Source: Rhizaria sp. SCN 62-66 (Eukaryota; Rhizaria, unplaced). Taken from it: DNA of 64,000 nt. The stretch covers positions 1 to 64,000 of the forward strand of contig MEDY01000086.1 of assembly GCA_001724265.1 (NCBI GenBank), read 5' to 3'. Shown here piece after piece: positions 33,701 through 46,100 of the stretch. Positions within the stretch are counted from its first letter, which is position 1; every line of letters begins with the position of its first letter. A program made the position numbers and the translations under genes. The notes beneath the pieces are model-generated. The model was not told the origin of the DNA and ran no database searches. It worked only from the letters and a program-made list of their open reading frames with translations.

Positions 33701-36700
33701 GTACCCTGACCTGCGAAGTCATTGCGAGCGACTCCAAGCTCTTTGCTGCCGTCGCCCTGTCTGACATCCAGCTCACAGACGCCAGCGCAGTCAACGATGC
33801 GTTGTATGGGCGCGTTGTGACATCGAAGCCGCCGCCGCTGCTGGCGTATGCGATGGCCAGGACCAAGATCACCACTGTCGCCGCCACCAACACTCTGAGC
33901 AACAACAACAGCGGCGGTATCGGTGCGGGTAAGAACGTGTCAGGCCCCAAGACTCCTGCCGGTGCGGCCAACGCGTCCGCTGGCTCTGGACTGACGACTC
34001 CGGACCATTCGCGTCGCGGCTCTCTTGCCCCTGCCTCGGCGTCTTCGGGCAGCAGCACCACCGCTGCAGTGAGTACTCTCAACACGCCAGTTGTGCCGAG
34101 TCATAGTGGCACCAGGCTGACCGCACCCTCCCCGGTCCCTTTCGCTCTCACTCTTCACAGCGCAAGCGATGCCCGTACCAACGAGTCGCATGGCAGTATT
34201 GCTCACAGTGCCGGCAGCGGCAAGCTCAGGGGTAAAGCGAAGGCTGTGGCGGCCGCGGCGGCGGCGGAGGCTGAGGCCGTTGCGATTGCCGCCGCTGAAG
34301 CCGCTGCCGAGGCAGATTCCCGCGTGATTATGATCACGTTTGAATCGTTCTTTCCTTGCATCACCACGAGTACGGCCGACTACCGCAATGCTACAACTAG
34401 CTCTGCCAATGCTGCTGCTTCTCGAGGTGTTGGGGTTGCCGTGTCTAAGGTTGCGGTGTCTAAGGGGCCCGTTACAGCATCGTGTAAACCTGTCAGTAAA
34501 CGCGCAGGCATCCAAAGTGATAGAGTCATTGTGTCGCCGTATCATGGCCGTGCGGTGACTGATTTGCCCACTTTCTCCCGTGCTAAGCTGCTTTTGAACG
34601 AGATTCACGCCAACTTCACTCAGTCCGCTGTGACCAACATCACGACCGCACTCACTGCGTTTGTTACTGCCGCCACGACCGGCCTTGCGCCCGCCACTGA
34701 CGACTGCAATACCAACGTCATCAGCAGGAGCGGTTGCAAGGATGGCGACGTGGCGAATAGCTGCAATACCGCTGGCAACGTGGTTGCAACGATGACTTTT
34801 GAGATTGCCTTTTTAGAGTCGTCATGTGTGGCGATCGCTCGCTCCCGCGGCTTAACTTCCGCAGACGGCGGCTTAGCTTCCGACGGCACTGCTAACAAGT
34901 CTAAGGGTGCCAGCGATCGTGACCGGCGTGACCGTGAGCAGCATCAGCAGCAATCCGACTCCACTGATAAGCTCGCTCGCGAGAATTCTGCTCGCTCGAC
35001 TGCGACTACACCCAACGCAAGCATTAGCGCCGGTGTAAACACGGTCCCCAATGTAAGTGCCAGTGCCCGCGGTGTAAGTACCGCGGGTGACCGTGAGCGC
35101 CTCGTCCCCGACCCTCTGGACCGCGTTCTGACTCGCCATGAGGCCTACCTCAGCTCCCTGCAGGAGCAGGAGACGTGGCTGCGCGTCACCCAGGCCAAGA
35201 TCGCGCGCGCAGGCGCCGACCGCAGCGCCGCGGGCCGCCTCTGCACCGTCGGAGAGAGCCTCGGCAGCGCGATTAGAGCCACTGTGGCCGCGGCGGTCGC
35301 GGCGGAGGCGGCGGCAGAGGCTGCTGCTGCGGAGGCCTCGGCGGCCGAGGCTGCCGCGGCTGACGCGGAGGCAGGAGATGCCGCGACAGGAGCCGATGCT
35401 GATGGTGACGGTGGCCTGGTTGACGAAGACGGTGACGACGCTTGGAGCAAGAGCAATGCTGGCGGCTATGTGACACTCGGTGTTGCCGACCGCGCTATCG
35501 GCTACGGTGCGGGCTACAGGGCTCGCGGCAAGGCCAACGAGAACAACGACGAGGACCAGGGGGATGACGAAGGCGAAGACAACGCAGCTCGGCAGCACCA
35601 GCAGCAGCGGCGTCGTGTTCTGCCTCGCTTTACCTCGACTCCGAAGTCAAGCCGCTCTCGCTTAAACGCGGACAGCAACAACAATGGTAACAACAACGAC
35701 AACAACACTGCTGCCTCAGCGACGGCGGCTGCGACTGAGACCGAGTCGGACGCTAAGGCTTCTCGCAGTCACGACGCACCTGCGAATGCGCAGTCTAAGT
35801 ACCGCCGTGGCAAAGGTAAGTGGTGGTTCTCACTGCCGCATCCAGCTTTCGCACACTACCCGGTGCCCTTTACCGTTGTCGGCGACACTGGCGCAGTAAT
35901 CAACGCTGCTGCCAACGCCGCCGCAGACGCTGCCGTAGCCGCCACATTCAACAACAACGTTGATGACGGCAACAACAACGTGACCACCAGTCATAGCAGC
36001 GATGTGAACACCAGTGTCCGTATTCCGTCGCTGCCACGTGCGTTTGCCACTGCCCGCCGTCGCTGCCTCCGCGGCCACTGCGCTGTGCCCACCACACACG
36101 CACACCACAGTCGCCACTCAGCCGCGCACCACCACAGGTCTAGGCAACCGGCGCGCGCCGTGCACTTAGACGGCGGCGCGGTGCAGTACACGGCCTGGCA
36201 CTCACTGCTGCCGTCCAACGAGAGCGAGCTCGTCCGCCTCGGCCTCGCGCCGCCGCTGCTGCCGCCAGTTCTGCTGCCGGCGCCCGCGGCAGCGGTGGCG
36301 GCGGCCGAGGCGGCGGCCGGCGCGGCGCTGGCTGGCGTCGGCGTGGACAGCAACGACTGGGAGTATTCGCTGGGTTACGGTGACAGTAACAACGCCAACA
36401 GTGCTGCGAACGATGAGGCTGAGGCGGAGGCCGCTGCTGCTGCCGACGCCGCTGCTGCGCTGAACAACGATGGCGATGACAGTGACGATGATGACAGCGC
36501 GTCCGTGGTTGTCTTGGACACAACGGTCGACTCGGTCGCAACTCCCGGCGCGGGCACCCGCTCGAAGGCAGCAAAGGTGAGCGTTAACGCGAACCAGACT
36601 GCCAGTGCAACTGCGAGTCGCAAGCGTTCCTCGTCAGTCTCGTCCTCCGCATCCTCGTCCTCCCTCGCTGCCGCCGCCGCCGCTGCCGCTGCCACTGCTG

Positions 36701-39700
36701 GTCTGGGTACTGGAGTCAACGCCTTGTCCCCCGCCGCGGCCGCGCGCCGCCGTCGCCGCGCTCTCCTGCGCGGCGCGGAACTGCGGATGTCCGACTTCCC
36801 TGTCGCCGCCTGCGCGGGTCTGGCCCCGTACAGTGTGACTGACGCGGCCACAGGCCGCCGCTACCGTCACCGCGCCGCGCTGCTGGGCTCTAAGCGCAAG
36901 TCGAGCGCCCGCAGCAGCTGTGACAACGGCGAGTGCGACTGCGAAGGCAACGGGGATGACGATGACGACGATGATGATGACGACGACAGCAACAACAATG
37001 TTGCAAGCGCTCTCTTTGCGCTGCCGACGCTGCTCGTCGTCGCCCGTTTGCGCCACGTGAGCGTCACTCTCCACGACGAGACGACGCGCACGGCGCTGCT
37101 GCTGGCGTCTGCGCGCTCGCTCATCGCTGAGGCCGACATGCGCGACGCGGCCGGGCTGCGCGCGCGATGCTCGCTGTCTGCCGTCGACGTGCTCGACACC
37201 AGGGCCACGTCGCGCGCGCTGCGGGCTGCACTCACCGAGGGCGGCAGCACTCTGGCGGCCATCGTGCGCCGCAACCTCACCGGCGAAACGCACCAGCACC
37301 ACCCTAGCTACGGCAATAACGGCTCTAGCGCGAATTGCGGCGGCGATATGGTTGTGGTGGCGCCTGTCAGTGTGCTGTCCCGCAGGTCTCTGGCCGAGGA
37401 CGGCAGCGCACCGCTGCTTGCGGTGGAAATCTCCCAGCTCAAGGACAGGCGCGGAGTGCTTACGGTCACTGCCCACGGCGGCCTTCGATCGCGCTCACAC
37501 GCGAACACCTCTGCGAACACTGGCGAAAGCGACAGCAACGCTGACTATGACAGCAACTACACGGACGGCGACAACGCCAGTTCCTACAGTGTGAGAAGCA
37601 CTCGCTCTCACCGCGGCACCGCCTCTGCAACTCGCAGCAGCGCGGGCAAGCCGCCATGGCAGCAACTGCAGCGGCAGTGGCCGTCGCTGGCGCGTCTCCC
37701 TCCGCACGCGGCCCTCCTGCCCGGCGGCCCCCGCGCCGTTGCCGTGGCCGAGCGGGCGCTGATGGCGTCGTTGTTGCGGCGCGAGCGGGAGGCCGAGCGC
37801 GGACTGCTGCTGGAGCACGACATCGCCATCGCCGCACGGCTGCGGTCACTCAAGTTTACGCTTGACCCCGGGTTTGTGGTCGACTTGGTCAAGTTCGCGA
37901 AAACGCTTGCCAGTGTGAATGCAAGCACGAGCAGCGCTGCTGAGAGCAACTGTGATGCAAGTCGCAGTGATGCTGCAGCGAGCAACGATGCTAGAAATGA
38001 TAGCAAGAAGGAGACAGGTGAAAATAGCAAGCCTACTCCGGATGCTACTACGAACAGTAGTTCGCATGTGTCCGCGTCGCTTATCTCCGCAAAGATCATG
38101 CTTAACAACCCGCTTATTCTTATTCCGATCACGAACAGTGGTAGCATCAGCAGCTCGACTCCATCTGCTGGCTCCTGCAGCGCAAAGAATGCCACTGTTG
38201 CTGACGCTCTGGCAACTGCTGCCTCGGCCGTCGCCGCTGCCACTGCCGCTGCTGAAGGCGCGGATGCTAAGAGCTCCCCTGTTGACTCTAATGCAACCAC
38301 ACCTGATGCCGGCGGGAGCACCCCCGGCCCAGGGCAAAGCAAGCGTTCGTCGTTCGCGAATGCTTACAAGGCCCGCAAGACGCCTCAGACTCCGTCTCAA
38401 CCTAAGACTCAGTCTCAGACTCCGAATCAGAGTCAAACCCAGACTCCCGATGCTAATGCTGCTGCACCTGTGGCAAGCTCGGCCTACGAGTACTTTGTTC
38501 TCGACTTAGGCAGCTTCGATGTATCCACAACGGCAGTGTTGTCTCTCAGCAACACGCAGATTCTGCTGCCGCTGCTCTCGGCACCACCTGTGTTCGAGTC
38601 CGGCGCTGACTACCTCCTGCCGAATCTCAGCGCGCCCGCCAGCGGTGGTGCGAGCGTCACTGCTGCAGAAGTCAGCTCCGGTGCCGGCGGTGTGAAGAGC
38701 GGACCTAGCAGTCCTGTGGCGACGTCATCGAAGCCATCAAAGGCTGCGAGTGCTGCCGTTGCCTCGGCTGCGTCCGCTAGCAACAGCAACGACAACAGTG
38801 CGATCAGCAACAACAAGTTGTTCACAGCCACAGATGAAAGCACGCTCAATGACATCGACGTCATCGACAGTGCGCGTGCCGCTGACACGACGGCCATGAA
38901 TGACGGCGACGACATCACCGGAGACAGCAACAGCAACGACCTCGCATTACCTAGTGCGACGATTGCGAGAGACACTAGAGCTGTTGACGTAGAAACGACT
39001 CTGCCTGCTGTCGGCCTCAACGATGTCGATACGGCAGCGGCGGATGGAGATAGCAGCGATCTGCCCGCTGCAGCCACCGCGACGTCGGCAAAGGCGGTGA
39101 CTGCCACAGTCAACGAGCCCTCTTCATTCCCGCTGCACTCTCGCGTCCACGGCGTCTACAACACTCTCGCTGCGTCCTCGCTGGCGCCCTCCACAGCGCC
39201 GCTGCCCTTCGCCTCCGCAGTAGCGACGCCGTACCAGCTGGCGACGTGGTGCCCGCCGTTGCTGACCACTGCGCTGGCGCCGCTCATGCGCACGGAAGTG
39301 ACGGTGAGCGCGCTCAGGGTGACGCATCTAAGGGTGCAGCAGGAGCGGCTAAGTACCCGCGTGACGCTCACGCCCTTAGAAAACAGCAGCGGCGTCAGTA
39401 GCAACAACGCAAGCAACAACCACGCGTATCTGTACTACAACGATATTGCGCCGACGAATGTCAGCTCTGTTCTCTTTGCACCGCAATCGCCTTTTGGGCC
39501 AGCAAGCGCGGTCTCTGCTGCTGCGAGTAGCAATATTATGCGGAGCGGCTCGAAGGCACAGCATCAACAGCAGTTAATCCAGCAACAGCAGGCGTTCGGT
39601 GCGATGACTCCCTTGCGTACGCATGGTGGCTTAACTTCCGCCGGCGTCCTCGCCTCTCCCGTCGTGGTCGCTGCCTCTCCGTCAGTGCCCCACTCTCTGA

Positions 39701-42700
39701 TGACGCCTCTCGGCGCCGGGAGCCGCCGCAATAGCACAACTGCCGGCGGCGGCTTGCCTTTGACTGCAACGCGCCCTCATCCTCCTTCCCGCACTACGAC
39801 TGCGGCGAGTGGAGCTGCAACGCCGCTGCCGAACAGCAGCGTCCCGTTCTCGTCCCCCGGTCCTGGCATGCTTTCATCAGGCCACTTAGGCGGATTCGCG
39901 CCTATGACGACTCCGCTGCGCTCCTCCGCCTTTGCGCCCGCACACAGTGCTGCCACACCGGCGACTGGCACTTCAACTGTTCCTGCAGCCGCGCCTGCAA
40001 CGCCAGCAGCGTCAGCATCCACGGCGAGTACTGTGAGCAGCGCAGTGTGCAATAGCACTGAGCCGCTGGTGCCGTACTACCACACGCGCGCCAAGCACCT
40101 GATCGAGGAAGTGACCGTGAGCGCGCGCGTCACGACGCCGCTGTGCCGCGCCGTCACCGCGCGCAGCCCCGCGCTGTCCGTGGCCGCGGCCGTGTCGTCC
40201 GTGGCGGTGCTTGTGGACACGGACGACATCAAGACGCTCGCGGGGATGGTCGTGACCGCGATTGCGCCGATCCTCGCCATTCTTAACGACAACAGCTGCG
40301 ATGCTTGTAGAGAGCACAGCTATCGTTCTGCGACTGGCGACAAAACTACCTGTAGCGAGGAAAGTGCCCCCAGCGATGGTGTTGCCGTGAGCGATAACGA
40401 AACTGCGCCTGAGGAGCAGAAGAGCGACGCGGCTAGCGGCGTAACTTCCGCAAAGCGCAGTTCGGCTGCCGTGGGCGCGGCATCTCTCTGGGGACTGCCT
40501 GTGGTTCCGAGCAGCAGCCAGAGCAGCAGCAAAATGTCGCTGTTCAGCCCCATTCGTAACCGCAGCAACACTAACGCGGCGGATTACTACAGCAGTTATG
40601 CTGACATTGCTGAGTCGAAGGACGATCAGTCACTGTACGGCGATTTAAGTTCCCCGGGCGCGAACGTAAGTACCCAGATCGAGCTTATGTGGATCGGTGA
40701 CGCTCTCGCGCTCGGGCCTGTCCTTGGGCTTGGACATGGTCAAAGTTTAAGTACCCCCTTACACGCTGGTAGCTTCTTTCACCGCGCCTCTGGTGCTGCT
40801 CCCGATGCGGCACTCACACCAAGTCTTAGTACCTTGCTATCGTTTGACTTCAACCCCCTCGACTCCGCAGCTGTTCTTGCAGCGGCCTCGGACAACACTG
40901 TCCCTAGCACGGCGAATGCGACCGCTGCAGCTACCACTGACAGCAAGGACGCCGATTCTGCCGAGAGCGCTGCTGCTGCTTCTGCTGCCGCGACGACTGT
41001 GCCTCCTGTGTTGCCGCCCTTGTCACTACTTGCGCAACGGCCCATGCCGACGCTGTGGCCCTCTCTGCTTCTTACGGCGGCAGCCAACAACAACAACAAC
41101 AACAACAACAACAGCAGCAACAACAACATGGCTGGCTCCCCGGCTGCCGTCTCCTTCGCCGCCGCTGCCTCTGCCGCTGCTGATGGCAGCTTGACTGGCG
41201 TTCAGACTGGATTCTTCGCTGACATCGAGACCGAGTCTGGACTGGCTGGCTTCAGTTTAGAGACTCGTGACGTTGGCGCTGGTTCTGATAGCGACTCCCG
41301 GAGCCACAGCCACAGCTACGGTCACGGCTACTATGGCCGTAACGCGGTTGGTGCCGAGGACGGCGGTGATGACAGTGCGAGTGAGTACGACTACGACGAA
41401 GACGAGGATGACAGTGACGAGGTTGACGGCGTTGGCTATGTCAGCGACGGCGACGACAGTGGCAGCGACTATGGAAGCAGTTTTGGCTACAACGGCTACG
41501 GGTATCGTTTCGGCTTCAATGGAAGCGAAAGTCAGTTCTATGTCGATGGCAATATTAACCACGACTACCAGAATGAGAACACCAATCCCAACGACATTGA
41601 TGTGTATCTCAGTAGCAGTGACTCTGACAACTACTCTCTGCACCACCGCAAGACCGTGGGCAACGACAGTGATGATACCGATAACAACTCGGATGTGCTT
41701 AGTCTCAGTCTCGGCAGCAGTGTTGGCAGCGGCAGCATTGGCAACAACGACGAAAACAACGACTCGGCGCGGGGTGCTTTGAAGTCAGGTCGCGTTGACA
41801 ACAAGTCAAGCCGTCCTGGATTTGACCGCTATCGCACTGCCTATGACGGCAGCAACACTGACACTGGTCAACAGCAGAGTCGTTACAACCTCAACGCGGG
41901 CGCTGACACCCACTCCGTCACAAACTCCCCCTTCGTCTCGCCCACCAACGCGGCTGCGACCGCGAGTGCGAACGCGATCGCCAGCAACAGTGCCGCCGCC
42001 GCCTCCGCCGCGGCGACGGCCGCGAGCGTCCGCCGCGCCCTCCGCCGGCGCCGCCGCCGCGTCGCCGCCTCGGTGCTCGGCGCGCGCGAGGAGGCCACTG
42101 CGCTGGGCCTCGCGGCCGCCGTGAGCTACGACACTGTCGTCGCGGCGCGGCAGCTCTACCGCAGCGCAGTGGAAGAGAGCCTCGAGAGGCAGGCCGTGGC
42201 CGCGTGGCTGCGCGCACTGGACCTCTCTGCCAGTGTCAGCTCGGACAGCGGTGCTGCTGCTGCTAACGCCCAGACGGTGGGATCCCCTTCACGGCAGTCG
42301 TCGCCTGTCAGCGTGAACGCCAAGACTAGCGTCGACAGCAATGCCACGCCTAGTGCCACCGCTAATGCTGCTGCTGCTGCTGCTGCTGCTGCCGTCTCAG
42401 CTGTTGTCGCTGCTGCGGTTGGGTCGCGTCAGCAGCACTTAGACCTGCGCCAGTTGTACTTACAGTCGGAAGAGCGGCTGCTATCTGAGGTCCCGTCGGT
42501 GGCGCTCACGGTCACCCTGGCGCGCTTCAGCGTCGAGCTGTGGGCCGTCAACGTGCCCACGGTCACCGCGCCTGTGCCAGTGTCGCGCTTCAACAGCCAG
42601 TACAACGCGCTGGTGCAGGCGCTCTTCACCCCGCCGCCGCTGCACTTGCTTCCCAACAGCGCCAACTCGACCGCCAGTGCGAACAGTGGCGTCGCTAGTG

Positions 42701-43115
42701 CTGCGCATGTGAGTGGCAGTCCTTCAGACCCCATGACCCCAGTTCTGAGCAACACCAGCAGCGTCAGCAACGCCGCTAACGCTGGTGCGAGCGCCGTCGC
42801 CGGCTCTGGCGTCAGCGCCGCTGCGGCCGCCGCGTGGCGAGACAACCAGCCTTCGCCGCGTCACCGCGAAAACATGCGCAGCATCAGCAGCAGCATCGTT
42901 GCTATTAACAACAGCAACAACAGCAAGAGCTCGACGTCGACGTCGACGCAAGGCTTGCGTGCGCTGTCGCCGACTTCTGCGTCGAACGGTGGCCAGAGCA
43001 TTTCACTCCGCGGCTTCACGTTCGGCGGCAACGACAATGCCGCGACAAACGGCAACGGCCACAATGGTGTCGATAATGGCCGAACGTCGTTCGCAAGAGC
43101 TGCCCCTGCGCCCAT

Positions 43116-43151
<36 letters not shown>

Positions 43152-46100
43152 CGGCGTCTCGTCTGCTAGCATTAGCAGTGCGCCAAGTGCGTTCACGTAC
43201 ATGGGCCGTGCTATCACCAACGACCTCGCCGCCTCTCTGTGGCCCGCTGCACCGCCCTCAAACATCGGCGTCAACGGGAGCTACAACAGCACATCAACGG
43301 CCTCTGCGGCGACCACGCTGCCACCTCCTCTGTCGCTACCTGTGGTGCGCTTCTCCCTCTCCGGTCTGGCCGCCGCTCTCGAAGTTAGGCCGCTGCAGGA
43401 CACGGTCCTCCTTAAGGCCGAGGTCGCCGCAGTGACCGTGCGCGACCTGCGGCCCGACTGCTCACACCCGGCGTTCCGCACCATCTTCTCGGTCCAGGAC
43501 AAGGCGCGCCGCGTCCAGAGGCGCCAGCTGCGGGCACACAGGAAGCAGCAGCTGCAGCAGGCGCGCTCGAACGCGGCCGCCGCCGCTGCTGCTGCTCGTG
43601 CCCACGCCCGCGCGGTCGCTGCTGCTGCAGCGGCCGCCGCAGCGGCAGCGGCTCACAGTCACCAACGCGGGAGTAAGTGGAGCGGTGTAAGTACTGGCTC
43701 GTCGGCCGGAGGTCTAAGTACCTCTGCAGTCGGTGCTCATCACCGTCTAAGCGGTGGAATGCCGCACAGCCCTCAGAAGCTCCCCAACCTCATCGACACC
43801 CGCAATCACCCCTACAATTTCAGCTTCCCTCCCCCCGAGCAGCAGCACCAGTTCTCCTAGTACCAGCAACAGATGAGCCAGCAGCTGCTGCACCAGACGC
43901 CCTACGACGAGCGCAGCTCCGTCTCGGGTGCCACGTTCCCCATCAAGCGCGAATTCGGCATCGCGCTGGCTACCCACCCGCTGCCTTTTTTAGACCGGCC
44001 CAAGGACGCCGAGCTGCTCGGCAAGGTGCGCCGTCGCCAGGCGCGCCGGCTGAGGCAAATCGCGTCCTTTTTCCCCGCCAACGCGCACGCCCGCGGCCAC
44101 GGCCGCGGGCTCGCTGCGCACAGCAGCCGCAACGCTGGTGACGGCGGCAGTGGCGCGCTTGGCGGCGCCTCTGGCACGGGCAAGGCGTTCTTTGCGGCTA
44201 AAAACACGTTCTCAGTCGAGGGCGATGGCAATAGCAACGCTGGCGGCGCTGGTCACGGCCACGGCCACGGTATCGGTCTCGGCGACGGCTCCGACACCGA
44301 CGCTGCCGCTGCTGCGAACGATCTGTACGGCCAGTACTACGACTGCGGCGACGACGACTTTCATCACAACAGCCGCAGCCCCCCGCGCAACTACAGCACG
44401 TACTACGCCAACACCGCCGCGAACGCTGGCGTCGCAGTTGGCGCCCACGGCCACGGCTCCTCGCAGACCAATGCCCGCAGCAAAAGCAGCAACAACCCGT
44501 GGGGCGCGGAGGCCGACTTTTTCGGAACCCCTGTCTCCGGCACAGGCGCCGCCGCCGCTGCAGCCGCCGCGACGGCGACCGTGATCGCCGCCGCGGCACA
44601 GCGGGGGCTGGTGCCGGTCGCCACCGCTACGAGCGGGGCTGGCGGCGCGAATGTCGGCCGTCGCGGTTCCCGTTCGCTGTGGTCGCCGCATCAATACCAG
44701 CGGGCACGGAAGCCGCGGCAGCAACGCCCCAGCCGCAGTCCCAGTCGCCGCAACAGCCAGTCTCACATCCACGCTCATGGACACGGTGGCGGTGGCGGCA
44801 GAGACAGTCTGATGTCTGCGGAGTGGGGCAGCGTCTGGTCCATGCAGAGCGACGGCGACCAACACAGCAACCCGGGCGGCAGCGGACGTGGCGGCAGCGA
44901 CAGCGAGCTGAGCGCTGACCAGGAGGCCGAGGAAGAGGCGGCCTGGGGCGACGGGTTCAACTTAAGCCGGCTGTGCCGCCACCACGTGTCGTCCGGCAGT
45001 GACGCGTCGGACTCTGAGGGCCACGGCAGCAGCAGCGACAGTGAGAATAGTGGCTGCGACAACGAAGACAGCGACAACGACGACGATGACGACGATGACG
45101 GCGACGACGATGACGACGACGCGAGCGCTAGCAATGACAACGGTCTCAACATCGCATTTGCCGCTCTGCAAACCGCGCACGCGCGCGCAAAGTCGACCCA
45201 CACCAGCAGCAGTAGTGGTAGCAATGCCACGACTGCTGCCGCCGCAGCTGCAGCGGCCGCGGTTGCCTCAGCCGTGTCCGCCGCCGCTGCCGCCGCGTCT
45301 GCCGTTACCGGCACTGGCAGTGGCCCTCTTGAACTGGCCTTCAACCCGTCTAGCTTTGGCCTCGACCCCGCGTCCCTGTCTCTGGCGCTGACGACCGCGG
45401 CCACGCACTTCGCCCGCGGCCGCGCATTCGTGCGCGCAGCGGCGAGGGCCCGCGCTGCGGCGGCCGCGGCAGAGGCCGAGGTCGGCTCCGGCGCCGGCAG
45501 TGAAGGCTCTCTGTCATCATTGCCGCACAGCGCCATGGCGGCGACAGTTGTCTCGGCCATCACCGCGTCGCCGTCGCGCACTAAGCACAACCACGGCCAC
45601 ATGCCTGTCTACGCGCACGCGCACGCCCACGGCCCGAAGCACGGTGGCCGGCCGCCGCATCACCCGGCCAGCGGCGTCGGCGCTGGCGCTGGTGCTGCCG
45701 TCAGAGCGGGCGCGGGATCGGCCGCGTCTGTCGGCCACGGCTTTGCTCCTGTGGCTCTCAAGAGGCAGCTGAGTGCTGGGCAGCAGCGCCGCATGAGTGT
45801 CACTACTCCAGCTGTTAACTCCGCCTCCGCTGAATCGAACGCGAACACTGGCGTCGCTAACCTGGGCTGCGAGAGCAGCAACAACAGCAACATCGGCGTG
45901 AATGCGATCGCGAGTGCGTCCGTGGCCGAGCCCATCGCGGGCACTTTGCTGCGCCGCCGTCTCTACAGGGCCCTCTTCGGCCGCTCCCGCACGCACCAGT
46001 TTGGCTACTTCGCCGCCCGCAACCACATTGACTACGCGCTGCACTGTCTCTCCAACAGCAACGCGGCCAGCGCTGGCGTCGGCACGGTGACCGTGCTGAG

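Noticed and set aside
43687-43860. A 174-nt in-frame intron that would remove the second TAG
   Set aside because: GC-rich body, GTAAGT donor unlike all supported introns, and sequence continuous with coding low-complexity protein. Kept only as an alternative to test.
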